From assembly GCA_037367405.1 (NCBI GenBank), contig JAZKJV010002621.1, forward strand, positions 930,001 to 994,000: 64,000 nt of DNA, in the 5' to 3' direction. The stretch is from Ottelia alismoides. Its lineage: Eukaryota; Streptophyta; Magnoliopsida; Alismatales; Hydrocharitaceae. Within the stretch, counting starts at the first letter, position 1; each line of letters opens with the position of its first letter. Positions 1 to 15,911 of this stretch are shown piece after piece. Made by a program: the position numbers and the translations under genes. Below the pieces are notes generated by a model, which worked only from the letters and a program-made list of their open reading frames with translations, made no database searches and was not told where the DNA came from.

Positions 1-640
1 CCGACCACAAGAGATGGATGGACTCCATCGACCTTGACGAGCTCTGTCTCCACCACGTCATCTGGTCGGGAACCCATGGTGGAGTGGGCCTCATTGCGGA
101 AGTCGGAGTGGCACTTCACCCTCATACCGTCGCTCTGGTGGTTTCCCACCTCTGTCACTCGCGTCGCACACGAACAGCCCCTCCGCCTCCCAACTCTCCC
201 CGTTGGCGTCCATGGCTCCTTCATCCTCGCTCGCACCCATCCTGCAAGAACCCATCTAGTGGGCGGAGCAATACTGGTTCCATACCTCCCCTTTCAAGCT
301 CGGTTCCATACCTCCCCTTTCAAGCTCGGACCACCTGCCACCACCACCTCGTCCAAGAACTCCTCCATCTCCTTCTCCCTCACCCCTCTACACTTCACCC
401 TCGTAACGTCACCCTGGTGGATTCCCACCTCTGTCGCTTCCGCAACCATTAGTATCCGTAGAGCCCTCCTCGCACTGCCCTTCAAGTTCTCCTTGTCCTC
501 CTTAGAGCCGCGAGCTCCTCTGCCGAGGGGGCAGGAGTCGCGAGCTCCTTCGCTCATCTGGGTAGAAGAAGAGAATGTAGGAGGCAGAGAAGGAAGGAGA
601 GAGTGAGATTGAAGTTCCACCATTGATTTTCTTGGGTTTG
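1..640. other. GC-rich segment, possible gene fragment
   Basis: This stretch is clearly richer in G and C than the DNA that follows. It is open over 100 codons or more in two plus frames (18-452, 34-606) and one minus frame (294-623). None of the three translations resembles a family I know, and the openness may simply reflect composition. A diverged duplication is visible: the block around 105-170 (cacttcaccctcat, then gtggtttcccacctctgtc) recurs around 390-445. It could be the edge of a gene or a captured fragment in a transposon lying outside the window. I assign no function. Confidence 0.3.
277..328. repeat. Two-copy 26-bp tandem repeat
   Basis: The block beginning ccatacctcccctttcaagc occurs at about 280 and again at 306, head to tail with a 26-bp period. 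It lies inside the GC-rich segment. Confidence 0.8.
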
Positions 641-690
641 ATTAACTCAAGTTTAACTCAAGTAATTGACTCCAATAAAGTTAAATATGA

Positions 691-811
691 CGGCATGGTT
701 TGTGGGGTAAGACAGAGCAAATTTACCGGGTCAAGGACGAAAATATGTTGTTTCGAATGTCGTAAAGATAATTTGAAAAGATTATAAGATCTGCCGGTTA
801 AAAATCCCAAA
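691..811. repeat. Half copy of the foldback MITE at 1,946-2,190
   Basis: The sequence runs colinearly with the right arm of the MITE at 2,070-2,190. Shared words are gcatggttt.tggggtaag, agcaaattta and tatgttgtttc, and it ends in the same aaaatccca tip. Only one arm is present, so this is a broken or diverged copy. The minus-strand open frame 658-948 falls across it and is not a gene. Confidence 0.55.
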
Positions 812-1945
812 ACTAAATAAGATTTCCATTTCATCTCAATAATTTCCCCAAAACTAGACAAGATTGCGATTTCATCGCATTGATATGGAAGCAGTGAGTC
901 CACGTCGGGTCGATTGAGGCCGGAAGTATCGACTCGAGCTTGTATCAAACAAGTTTGAATCTTCTAATCTAAAATCAAATTATTTTGAATGTTTATTATC
1001 TTACGAGCACGGGAGAAGAATCCATCAGTAGTCTACTTTACGGGAGAATCGGGGATCATTTTTTTTGTCCGTGTCACCATAACAAAATTTATATATAATA
1101 GCAAATAATTTAATATTTACTATCAATATCTTCTAATATTAATTTATAACAAAAAAATTTATTGTAAAATTAAGCAGAAAGTCGTAGGCTCGATCCCAAC
1201 CTGGCGCGAGATTTTTGCTTTTTTAAAATTACTCTGGTTAAAAAAAAGTAAAGAAACACATCAACCCGGAAAGAAAATGAGCACGATACGAAGATTTCCC
1301 ACGTGATTACTTGACCTAGTATTACTCTCGCTCGGCGTAACCTGGTAGATGACGACGGAGAGGCCGATGATTACTTGATTTCAAAGACGCTAATTAACAT
1401 GATACTCCATATCATGTTGATTGTTGATAAAAGTAATAGCAAGCCGCTGATTTGCGTGAGAATGAACCACTTGCTGTTGCTGCATTTAAAGTCCATTTTG
1501 TATTTAATCGCTTAAAGCCATTAAATGGTGTATGGGTCCTCTACTTAAATTTCTCTTGGACATGCATTTGATTTGCATTGGCTTCATCCGGTAACCTTTC
1601 CTTCGACTCGCATCTCTCAAATATTGGGTTGTTGTCTCTTCTCTCTATTGGATGCAGTCAGGACATACATAATCCATCGTTCCTTTATAGATATTTAATT
1701 ACAAATAACTTATGATGGCAACTTGGACATTATGTAAGGATCGTATTCCGCCGCGACTATAGGTAGAGCTTTATATCCCATCCTTAAATAATATCTAACT
1801 AGTCTGAATCCCGAAATTAATTTTTTTTTTAAAAAAACTTGCAATTATAAACAGTTTATATTAGGTAGTATTTTTTAAGTTTTACACAAGCATTCTAGCA
1901 GTTTCTATGGATTTTGTAGAGGCAATATAGGTCTTTTGACATTTT
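812..1945. other. AT-rich intergenic DNA, no gene seen
   Basis: No coding frame, terminal repeat or RNA gene is convincing here. A tRNA B-box-like word (ggctcgatccc, near 1,187) stands alone without an A box. Confidence 0.5.
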
Positions 1946-2190
1946 ATGGGATTTTACCCCACAAACCTTATAGACTTGTTAAAATTCGTCTACGACCTTT
2001 GGCACAACATAATTACCCCCATTGATCATGTAAGTATCCGAAGAACCCTCACGAGCTTCAAATAGATTAACCGCATGGTTTATGGGGTAAGAGTTAGCAA
2101 ATTTACAGGGTCAATGGAGGAATTATGTTGTTTCAAAGGTCGAGAATATAATTTACAAACTTTATAGGGTTTGTGGGGGTAAAATCCCAT
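1946..2190. mobile_element. Foldback MITE, about 245 bp
   Basis: The ends are inverted copies: it opens with atgggattttacccc and closes with ggggtaaaatcccat. The complementarity continues inwards for roughly 90 bp per arm, including cgacctttg and acataatt blocks, with a short unpaired middle. It has no coding capacity. Both tips sit next to a run of T (tttt on each side), which may be the target duplication. A one-armed relative lies at 691-811. The superfamily is not clear from the tips. Confidence 0.75.
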
Positions 2191-3660
2191 TTTTATTGCT
2201 TTTTATACATATGATATAAGTCCTTTAATATGTTTGATATTAACATTTGAATGAAATATTAGTGGCAAAGCCTTCTTCCAGTATAAGTAGGGTCAGCTAC
2301 ATAGATTCTTGCTCAAATCCATGTTGAAAAGTTCTACTATTTTTTATGTTGGATGCTGACTACCTAACACAACTCTTACAAGAGAGGATTTGAAACATGA
2401 TTTATTGGCATACTGCACTACCGATAGACTATTTAAATGGGTACACTTGAATGAAATATTATTTGGTATTTTTAAAATCAAAGAATCAAATAAAGAACAA
2501 TGGTTTATTGAAAATAAGGTATATTATGGCGAAACTATGATCCCAAGTTTCTAGAAAATACCAATGGGCGTGTTTTTGAATAGCGAATATTTTTCCTAGA
2601 TTTGGAATCAAATAAGCTACCGAATACATTTTCATGAAAATTTGTATTCTTTCCTAATTAACGAAAATAAGCAAAGGTTTGTCCTTTTGCGGTTTTCAAG
2701 AGCTACAATAAATGGAATTCAAATCTTTTAGAGTAGTACAGCAATGCAAGCTGCAACTACTAGAGATTTTTCAGACTATTTAGAGATAAAATGGTTTTTC
2801 TATGATTGTTTGAATTAAACATGCTTGATTTAGGGTTTTTAATTAATGAAAATGACTAAAATGCAATATTTTTCGAATTAAAATTACTGCTTGCATAGGA
2901 ATGCAAGGAATACACAGCCACCGTTAATTTTGCAAAGTACTATAAATTTATTTATTATGATTTGATGCCTAAAATCAAAGAACTACTTATTTTAGTTACA
3001 TATGTTTTGTGGGGTTCTTAGGTGTAACTGAACGGATCGCACTGACTAGCGGAAGCATGCTACTTAAATTCGCACGATCGAACTATTACCGATTCATGCA
3101 TGGTAATCATTGAGCATACACAAATCATTCTAAAAAAGATCCATAAAATCCAATCAACTGAGAGTTCCATTATTACAACATCAAAAAGGGTATACTTGCA
3201 AAAGAAAATAAATATGTTCACAACATGGGTCCCTGTTCCAATGGGAATACGGATATCCACCATAAACCATGCAATATCCATATCGAACTGAATGTCTTGT
3301 TGAGTTTGTCACATGAACTTGAATGCTTGGTTAAACTTGTTCTTCACCTGAAATAAATAAATATAATTTGCATGAGCCTAATGCCAATATGTATCGGGGT
3401 CCATGCATGAGAATTCTAATGGTCTTTTAATCCGTTATAAAGCATGTACTTGAGTTTTCATGGATAAACATAATTACGTGTCTAATTGTTCCCATGCATG
3501 TCTAAGTTCGATTCCTAACATGTATGATTTAGAATATTTCATAATCATAGGTATACATATGTAAATTGCATAAGAAAATATGGCATACATGTCTATCATC
3601 TTGTGGGTCATATTTCATATGATTCATAACAAGTCCATATTTTTTATAATCATATAAATC
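2191..3660. other. AT-rich intergenic DNA, no gene seen
   Basis: Only short chance reading frames are present, such as 3,060-3,291 on both strands. No terminal repeats were recognised. Confidence 0.45.
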
Positions 3661-3688
3661 ACTTTACATTTTAACCCCCATGACTTTG

Positions 3689-3927
3689 ATGGTTTACATT
3701 TCTTAAACCAATTCTTGTACGACATGTAATGGTTTATTCTTTATTACATCATTTCTTGTGTAAAATATAATGGTTTATCTTTAACTAAACCATTTTCTTC
3801 CATAATATGTAATGGTTTACCATTATAGACCATTTCTTTCATAACTTGTAATGATTTATGTTTATAAATCATTTCCTTGCATACTTATAACAGTTTGCCC
3901 TTATAAATCATTTATTTTATAACTTTC
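3689..3927. repeat. Degenerate 40-bp tandem repeat with internal hairpins
   Basis: The word taatggttta or a one-base variant recurs at about 3,689, 3,727, 3,768, 3,810, 3,849 and 3,888, so the period is 39-42 bp. In most units it is followed 10-20 bases later by its complement, of the type taaaccatt, so each unit could form a small hairpin. There is no coding potential. Confidence 0.7.
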
Positions 3928-3980
3928 ATATACGTATCTTGTTATACGTTTTCAATCGCTGACACTTGCGGTCCATGACT

Positions 3981-4140
3981 GTGTAGCTATGACTGTAGGG
4001 GATTTCTTTTGCCTCTATGGTTCCTTGCAATCATGCGTCCCTTGCGGCGATAACATAACAGTGTAGGTACAACTTTAGAGGGCTTAGCTTTTGCCTCTGT
4101 GATTCCTTACAACCATACGCCTCTTACGGCGTTGCCCTTG
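3981..4140. repeat. 80-bp direct duplication
   Basis: The block at 3,981-4,060 (gtgtag, then ttttgcctct, then cttgcggcg) is repeated in diverged form at 4,061-4,140. It directly follows the 40-bp repeats, so this may be the non-coding part of an unrecognised retroelement. Confidence 0.6.
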
Positions 4141-4189
4141 GGCTCACAGGACCCCTTGCGGTCGTCCATGTGACTCTTTATGAGTCTGT

Positions 4190-6187
4190 GCCTTAAAAGT
4201 CTTCATTTGTGGTAGAATTAAGACGCTTGTTTTCTTAGGTATAGAACATTATAAGTAGACATCTTGACCGTGCACAAAATATTCCTCAAGAGATAGGTAC
4301 ATGGTTAAAATTTTCCATAGCATTCCGGAATATGTTTATATACTTAAATTTCCATACTGAAACTCATTGTTGAGATAAGATTATTATAAATACTTCATAC
4401 ATATGATGCTCATTTCAAGATGTTCTGATGCATTCTACCATATATTGAATATTCATTGGGTGTCTACTCATCACCTTATCAAGGTTATAATAAGTTCACG
4501 ATAGATATGATAGATACAATGTAGGGATATACGAATGAGAATCATACTGTTTGCTTTGGAGTTTATAATCAGTTGATACTTTAATGTTGTCATAAACAAT
4601 GAGAGATATAAAAGGAATCCTAAATCATTCCGACCATATGGAGATATATGATTGGTAATATATTGATACGTATAAATTACCTCTAAACATGCAGTTTAAG
4701 TTTTTCACAATGATTAATTACGGCTTAATGCTTCTAATCTAAGCACATCACGTGGAATGTGCAGAGTTCTAAATTCTCTTCTTATTTTCTACATATAGTT
4801 TTAAATTGTTACACATCTAAGAACAAGTTATTTTGAAGGTCCATTACATACAGCATAATTAAACACATGATATTCCTATTACGCCTAGATATGGCATAAA
4901 CACTGATGGGAAATTCGTAAATGATCAAACGACAACCAAATAATAATACTTTTTTCTTACAAAACACATACATCATCAAAGAAATTATATTGTAAGTCAT
5001 GTATCCCTAGACTTATCTATATGCTTATAGGTGTATGAAAGAAAGCAGTCATGTTTTCTACAGTCCTATAATCCAATACCAATTGAAGTACTCAACTTTA
5101 AGTTATGCTTACAGTGGGGGATGCTATCCTTTATACATACATTCAGAAAGTTTGAAAGTACTATTAAGGTATATAATTCTACAGATCTCAGCTCATATAA
5201 TTAGATTCTTATCTCAAATCAAATCATTATGTATAAGTATCCTCATACGAAACCAATACATTTATAGATCGTAATCCTAAACCGATACATATCTTAGATC
5301 CAACGCATAACTCTATCTGTCGAGATCGTCACACCTCTTTCTGGTCACGGATCCGCACCCTCCTCCTCCGACTCGGCATCGTCGTCTCCTGCGAAGAATA
5401 CAGATCCTCGGGACATCTCTTTCTAATTTCCTCCCTCATTTTCTCTCTAATTCTTTTGCAATGAAAGGTGACATGAGATGTGTGGAATGTCATGGAATTT
5501 TTATGACCTTCAATGAAAGGAATTACTCAGAATAATAATACCCATTAATTGGATATAAATATTTGATTTCGTTAATGTTAATGAAAAGAGAAAAGGAAAT
5601 TTGGGTGTAAATTTCCCAGCCGTTACATTATATGTGATAAAGTAACATAAAAGGTAGAACTTCTGTTTTTTTAGATAAAATCACAAATTGCTGTCAATTA
5701 ATTAAGCAAACGGGGCACTGTCACCAAATTAATTCTAGAAAATCAACCTCAAAACAAGATTCAAAATTCAAAGACAAGGTTCAAAATGCAATAGATCAAT
5801 TATTAAATTGCATTAAAAAGATTGAAATGCAAATAGCATAAGGTGGAGGGGTATCAATATAAATTTCCCCAAAGGGACACGTCACACGCATGGAGTACGT
5901 TCAATATTAGCGACTACGGGCCCCTCCCACCCGAGCAAATTTCTTATCCGGTCATTGAACGGGTAAGATTAAAAGGTGGGATTCGATCGAGGTCGTCCAT
6001 GGTGGCGGTGTTGGGTGGTTGGTTGATGCTTTTTACCCTGGTTACGTCTATGGAGGGAGGGGTGGTGAAAATTCAGATATTTATTTGAATCAATTCAATT
6101 CATTTAATTGAATGCGATCTAGAATTATGTGTGTGTGGTGCATAGTACAATGTGAAATGGAACACATTAGCGGTAGTGTGAAATGCA
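4190..6187. other. Intergenic DNA, no gene seen
   Basis: A C-rich patch at about 5,335-5,450 stands out in otherwise AT-rich sequence but does not encode anything I recognise. The open frames at 5,035-5,274 and 5,843-6,088 show no family features. Confidence 0.4.
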
Positions 6188-6192
6188 ATGTA

Positions 6193-6645
6193 TGTGTACG
6201 TAACATCCATACCCTCAAAGATAGTCTCACATCTAAAACTCACGAATTGTTGATGTGGTTTATAAGTGTTGGGGACTACTACTTGACAACTTGAGCTTAA
6301 GCATTTTAGGTGGTTGTTAACCGGTCAAATTATACCTGTACCCAACAAGTTGTCAGGGTCAGTTTTCCTCGATAACGAACCGGGGACCTAAGCCCAGGAC
6401 GTTACAAATGGTATCAGAGCGGGTTCCCTCTGATAGTGGAAAGGGCTAAGTGATGAGCCATGTCGCAATGAGCCCCAAAGATAGTCCCACATCTAAAACT
6501 CATGTGTATGTGGTTTATAAGGGGTGGGGACTACTACTTGACAACTTGGGCTTAAGCATTTTGGATGGTTGTTAACGGGTCAAATTAGTTGCCAGGGTCA
6601 GTTTTCCTCGATAACGGACCGGGGACCTAAGCCCAGGACGTTACA
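6193..6645 (+). mobile_element. TRIM: miniature LTR retrotransposon, 453 bp
   Basis: Two direct repeats flank a tiny internal region. The left LTR (6,193-6,406) starts TGTG and ends GTTACA; the right LTR (about 6,461-6,645) starts TGTC and ends GTTACA. Two bases after the left LTR lies tggtatcagagc (6,409-6,420), the primer-binding site for initiator-tRNA-Met. The internal part is only about 54 bp and codes for nothing. The element is flanked by the 5-bp duplication atgta at 6,188-6,192 and 6,646-6,650, so the whole unit integrated as a retroelement. The left LTR carries about 28 extra bases (near 6,335-6,350) relative to the right. Each LTR has a TATA-like ttataag. TRIMs move with proteins from other elements. 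Confidence 0.85.
6409..6420 (+). promoter_or_regulatory. Primer-binding site (initiator tRNA-Met) of the TRIM
   Basis: The twelve bases tggtatcagagc are complementary to the 3' end of plant initiator tRNA-Met. They lie two bases inside the left LTR, where reverse transcription of minus-strand DNA would be primed. Confidence 0.85.
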
Positions 6646-7489
6646 ATGTATGAATGTAATGGTAATATTATGCCAATTTAAAGTTTTTTTTGAGATTTAT
6701 TGCAAAACTTTAGTTGACTTTTAACTTTAAAAGAAAATGAAAATGGTTATGATACTTAATTTACTAATGGGATAGAAATGATGGTTTTACTTATTTTAAT
6801 AGCTGATAAAAATAGATAAAAATATGGATATAATTTGGAGTCATAATTTTATGATATTTTTAAAATATATGATTTAGATTAAAATAAAAATAAAAGAAAG
6901 TATTTGAAATCAATTTAAAAGGAATTTGGGTCCACTTTGTAAAATACTAAATATAATTCAAATGAGGCATACCATTCCTTAAATTATTTTGGATAGAGAG
7001 ATATTTAAGGTTTTCGAAACATAATTTTCTAAGATTTTTTGGATTTAATATGAAATTAATATGAATTATGCAAGCTATGCAATGTTTCTGAATTTCAAGA
7101 CTAAAAAGCAATATTGTTCAAAACTAAAAATATGGGGTGATTGGCTAAATAAATGCAAACCTACTATATATTTTTGGACCTTTTGAAACTAATTTGAATA
7201 CATTAAAAAAACGTAGCATGCCCTCATTTTTTTTGATATTTAATGCCAAGAAAACTGTAGCAACCAATCCTTAAAATTTCATAAAATAGGTCATATAAAA
7301 AGGCATCAAGAGGTATTTTTCATTTGTGGAAGTTTTGCATAAGTAACTCAATATAATTCGTACACGCAATTGATCAATTAATTTTAAGGAAAAAAACTTA
7401 ACGGAATTAATTGAGACCTATTCTGAAATTTTCCTTCAATATTTGCACAAGTTAATATGCAATTTACAAGCTCAAAAGCATATTTTCAA

Positions 7490-7570
7490 AGAACCTCTCC
7501 AATGGTTTGGTGGTAGAAGCACTGGCTCCTACTTTAAAGTACCAAAGTTCAAATCTCTTTTCTAATAAAA
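7490..7570 (+). mobile_element. Very short tRNA-derived SINE-like retroposon
   Basis: A 16-bp perfect direct repeat, aaaagcatattttcaa, occurs at 7,474-7,489 and 7,571-7,586. Between the copies lie 81 bp containing an A-box-like tggtggtagaagcactgg and a B-box-like gttcaaatctc about 30 bp further on, followed by an A-rich tail (taataaaa). That is the layout of a Pol III-transcribed tRNA-derived retroposon inserted by target-primed reverse transcription, but with almost no body beyond the tRNA-like head. It may be a minimal SINE or a retroposed tRNA-like RNA. Confidence 0.75.
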
Positions 7571-7586
7571 AAAAGCATATTTTCAA

Positions 7587-9208
7587 TCGAGAATCAACTT
7601 CAACTCACACCACCTTAGAAAATGCATATAATATCTCAAAAGAAATATACTTTCATAACTTTTAAAATGAAACCGATATCATAAAATTTGGAGTTCATAC
7701 TTGCCAGATAAAAATAAATAAACTAAAGCCCACTTGTAAAGTTTTGAAATAAAAATAAAAGTAAACGAGTTCTCAAAGTGCTTATCTAGAATATAGAAGT
7801 GTTGTGAGGCATGTTAGGAAAAAATGGTAGGGTGTTTTCTATAAATAGCCAAAGGGCGAGGCATTTTTTAGAAATAGCCATCAGAGTGTCTCAAAATCCA
7901 GGTTTTATATATAAACTTCGACTCCTATGAATTTAGTCTTATTTTACTGAAAATTTGAAGCACATTGATTCAAAGGTGACTAGCGTTTCATAGGAGACTA
8001 CATGAGTGAGAAATTCAGCTTTTAGTTCTTACTCAAACAAGGGTTTAGATTTATTTGTAATATTGACAGGTTAGTAATTTTTTGAGTTTTCTCATTAATT
8101 AGATTAGCTATTTTTATACAATAGAGTTAGTTCATGTTATTTGAGCTTAGCATATATTTATTAAAGTACGGGAAGATTGTGCATAATACACAAGTGAATA
8201 TCTACAAGCTTCAATTCCTTATTTCGATATTTTTTATGAATTTATTTTCCGGATTTAAATATGAGTTAATAATATACATTTTTTATAGTTCTGAATTCCT
8301 CATTCTTCATAGAGGTAGGGACGAGATGATTTATATCTATCCAAACGTTAAAGGAAAGGGGATGGTGATGGGAGGGGGATTTCATTGCGAGGATAGAATG
8401 ATGAATTCGGTGAAATTCGGTGGACTTCCTAGTGCATGCCAATCATTCGAGGTGATGATCTGACATCGTGAGAGAAGTCGGTAGAGACAAACCACTCGGC
8501 TGCCGAGTCAGCTAAGATTGATGGAATGAGAGATCTCCGACTAGCCTTTGAGTTTGATCTTCAGCTTTTTTTACTATATAAGCTTTCCCGATGGCTGGCC
8601 TTGATGGGTATGTCCCTTAGTTGAAGTAGGTATGACATCGATTTCATAGTGAGTATCTACCAAGGAGGAGGGTTTCCACTTTCAGCTGTCAACATGAAGA
8701 GGGCCAAGCTATCAGGATACTACTTCTCATAGGGAAATGAGCTTTTTTAGATAATAGTATAAATTAAAGTTGTTCTATCCGATACATCAATTCTTTTTTT
8801 AATTTTGTTATATGGGTATTTTAGTGTTTTTGCTCAAAAATTAATGACAAAAAAATATGTAGATGAATCATAGATTCATCAGGGAAAGCACGTGGTATGA
8901 TCTTTTGAGTCAAGTTCTCACCCAATAGATCTAGGCGCTTGGAGAAAGGCTTGATGCATCTTAAATAAGGCTCTAAGCGCTTCCAAGTGATATGTAATGC
9001 TCCTCTACTTGGAAGCTAAACAAAAAGATAAGAAGAAAGCAAGAAAAGCAAGAGAAGTTAAAGAAATAAAATTGATTTAGCATGTGGATTGTGAGCTTTC
9101 TAGGTCTAGGCGGTGGCTCAAGGATAAGGGCCCGAGCTAAGGCACAACTGTAGTTGTGCCATAGAAGGTGGTTAGAGACAACTTGGACCCTTCCTCATTG
9201 GAGGTTCT
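7587..9208. other. Intergenic DNA, no gene recognised
   Basis: An open frame of 109 codons at 8,134-8,463 is rich in hydrophobic residues in its first half and matches nothing I know. A short direct repeat (aaatagcca) lies at about 7,842 and 7,873. No terminal repeats were found. Confidence 0.4.
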
Positions 9209-9211
9209 TAG

Positions 9212-9587
9212 GGTGCGTTTGGTACGCGGGTTAAGACATGTTAAACTGGTAGAGGGTAACCCGTTTTTGGGTTTTGGTGTTTGGATAGAAGGTTAAACTG
9301 AAGGTGGGTTAGAAGTGGGTTTGTTGTGATATGATTGTATTGAAGTTTGAAAAAATGAGTAGTTATTATGATGCGATTGTATTGAAGTTTGAAAAGTGAG
9401 TAGAAGTGGAGTAGTTTATAACTTCTATATGATATGATGGTATAATATATTATTTTTTGATGGAATTGATGATGGAGAATTGATTGATTTATTTATTTTT
9501 TAAAAAATAAAAAGTAGGGCCCACATAGGAAAGAGAAATAATGGGTTAAGGGGGGTAAACTCCCCATCCCTCTTGTCGAACGGGGCC
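9212..9587. mobile_element. Tourist-like (PIF/Harbinger) MITE, 376 bp
   Basis: The element opens with gggtgcgtttggta and closes with gtcgaacggggcc, an imperfect inverted pair. It is bracketed by TTA at 9,209-9,211 and 9,588-9,590. A TTA duplication with G-rich tips of this kind is characteristic of Tourist-type MITEs. Inside is a short direct repeat built on gattgtattgaagtttgaaa (about 9,333 and 9,374). No transposase is encoded, and the tips are diverged. Confidence 0.6.
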
Positions 9588-9590
9588 TTA

Positions 9591-11600
9591 GCGATGTCAG
9601 CACCAAAAGATGGGCTCAAAGATTTAGAAGCTTCGTGCCTTTGAAGTTGAATGACATTTTTTGAAGACCTGATTCTAGGGATATAGGATGAGATATGTGA
9701 AGAGGAAGGTGACATGAGATCATGGAGAGAGAGGGAAACCGTGAGGTAATCGTTGCTCGAGGAATGGGTGAGATATGTGATCATGCGATGTGCCCAAAGA
9801 GTGGTTGAAGACCACATTCGGTCATCGGTGCAGTAGGTAGGTGGGAGGACTGGTGGTTGGGGATAGTTGTGTTGCTAACACGTGTCGACCATAACAATCC
9901 CCAATTGAAACTTAAGAATAGATAGAAAAAATATTTATGGGCATATTTTCAAAGAATTTAGAATACGAAAGCTTTAGAAAATGTCATGTTCTACATGCTT
10001 CATGAAGACATCAAAGTCTAAATCAAAGATAACGAGTTAGGATCTTCCGGAGCAAGTTATCAAATACTTGTATTTTCTCCTTTTCATTTTCATTTTTTGT
10101 ATTATAAATTTTTATTTTATTTAAATAACATACATTATTAGGCATATTTAGGTATTCTACCTAATTTATTTAAATAACATACATTTTTATTTGCAATGTT
10201 CTTTGTATAATTTTACTATTTTATGTGTTTTATGTGTGTATTTTCTGAAAAATTGGGGGGGGGGGGGGGAGGGGTTGAGTACAAAGTAGACGATTCACAT
10301 ATTCTTCATACATCTTGGCGCTCGAACAAAAATAACGAATTTTCTTTTGGGTTAAATGAGACTATCTCAAGGGACACCAACTTGACTACCCCGACCCTTG
10401 ATTTTTTTATATTTGGAGGTATTTTTGAGAACATGTGGGGAATTTAATTCATAAGATTACAACATGTCCTCATTCAAATTTTGTGGACATTCCTAATTCG
10501 TCCATCTTGGAAGGGTCAATTTCAGTTATTCTAAAACCACTAAATTTTGATAGACTTAATGAATGGATATATGAGTATAGAGTTGAGTCGAAACTGGGTT
10601 GAGAATATTTTGTGATGTCATGACCTACATCCTTCCATGTGTTACATAGAAATAAAAATTTAAGAGCGGGGGTGCCAAGTTGATCCCTCCTGGGGGTTTA
10701 TCCTTTTCTAATTAATCACGAGAAAGAAACCAAAGTTAATACCAACCAGTAACAATAAGCTTGAAGAGGATAAAGTATGACAACAACCTCGGTAGGATAA
10801 TACACAGTCCATACAAAACTGCTCAGCTAATTCTTTAATAAAAAAGAATGATATAATTTTGAGACATGTGGCAAAATTATAATGCATGTCTCCCTACAAA
10901 GAGAATGATTTGAAATATTTTCGTGTATCGAGATTTCTATATTAACCTTTTCTACTCTTCTCACACTTGCTAATATTCTAAAAGAGTAGGTCCCCCAGTG
11001 ATGTTTTTTTTTAATAAAAAGATAACCCTGTTTTGGAACCTTTGTTCTCTCTCTTAATAGTTAGACTCGATTATACATACTTTTGCCGTCTCTATTCCAC
11101 CATACCATATGTGATACCCCTGTTGTCCATGATTTGACAGGATTATACATTCTATTCCATCTCTACTGAAACGTATATCCATCAAACAGTGCCATTTCCA
11201 GACATTGGAATTGCTGAATCTGCCGTTTCTTTGTATGCATCTTCCATCAACGTTAAAGTTAGAGCAGAAGTTAGTGCATCCTTGGAGGATAGCATGACGG
11301 GTCCAGATTACAAGTAGATAAGGTTTGCATTAATTTAGTATACACGCTATGCTGCAAAAGAGCAGCATCAGTTCTCGACCTCCAATGTTTCAATTAATTA
11401 ATGCCCACTCCTGTCTTGCGTCAGATGAGGCTGAGGCCGACCTCTTATGCACAGACCACAGCCAATGATCGTTGGGTTAGTTAAATCCACTCCGATTACA
11501 AGCAGGAACTAATCCTTAATGCAGCATTCAGAAGCTGAAGGATACTGAACAAAATCAGAGGAACTAGTGTGATTTGTCCCTTCCACAGTAATTATAATTT
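9591..11600. other. Intergenic DNA upstream of the ALDH gene
   Basis: No gene is evident. A 15-base G run at 10,255-10,269 is the most conspicuous feature and would be a G-quadruplex candidate as RNA or single strand. The 10,223-10,447 reading frame runs through it and is judged spurious. Confidence 0.45.
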
Positions 11601-11639
11601 ATAACTACAAGTCACGCACTCATTGCTGCACATTATGGG

Positions 11640-11790
11640 CCAATAAGACCATCCAATTCATCGGTACGTATTCTGGTAGGTGGTCATCAACATGCTCGCC
11701 TTAATTGCTTGCACTCCCTCTCTGTGCCCATAAAGGCACAGAGAATATCATCCATATTCTCACATCAAGCAGGAGAACCATCAATACGAT
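11640..11790 (+). promoter_or_regulatory. Promoter and 5' leader region of ALDH3F1
   Basis: CCAAT words occur at 11,640-11,644 and 11,653-11,657. A perfect 9-bp inverted repeat (ctctgtgcc and ggcacagag) spans 11,720-11,743, with CATAAA as its 6-base loop, ending 47 bp before the ATG. The loop is TATA-like, so the palindrome is either in the core promoter or in the 5' leader. The transcription start cannot be fixed from the sequence. Confidence 0.4.
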
Positions 11791-15737
<3,947 letters not shown>

Positions 15738-15911
15738 CTATCGTTTTCTAATCACTGATTGCGTCTGTCTACTATATGTAGGTTGGCCATTTGGTTGCTT
15801 GCTATATCGTATACGTCTGTAAGATGATGGCTTTCATCAGTTTGTCTGATATCGATTCGTCTATGTTTTTGATGGTTTGATATGATTCGCATATTTTTGC
15901 TTGAGGGATCA
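15738..15911 (+). other. 3' flank of ALDH3F1 up to the Copia insertion
   Basis: Only about 170 bp separate the stop codon from the presumed Copia LTR. I see no clear AATAAA poly(A) signal in it, so the 3' UTR may end within or just before the retroelement. Confidence 0.5.

Noticed and set aside
1160..1215. tRNA-like B box (ggctcgatccc) as a tRNA gene or SINE
   Set aside because: No A box at the right distance, no cloverleaf and no flanking duplication.
8134..8463. 109-codon frame as a gene
   Set aside because: AT-rich, no motifs, no splice or promoter context; probably chance.
10255..10269. 15-G run as a polypurine tract of an LTR element
   Set aside because: No LTR edge or matching repeat next to it; simple homopolymer.
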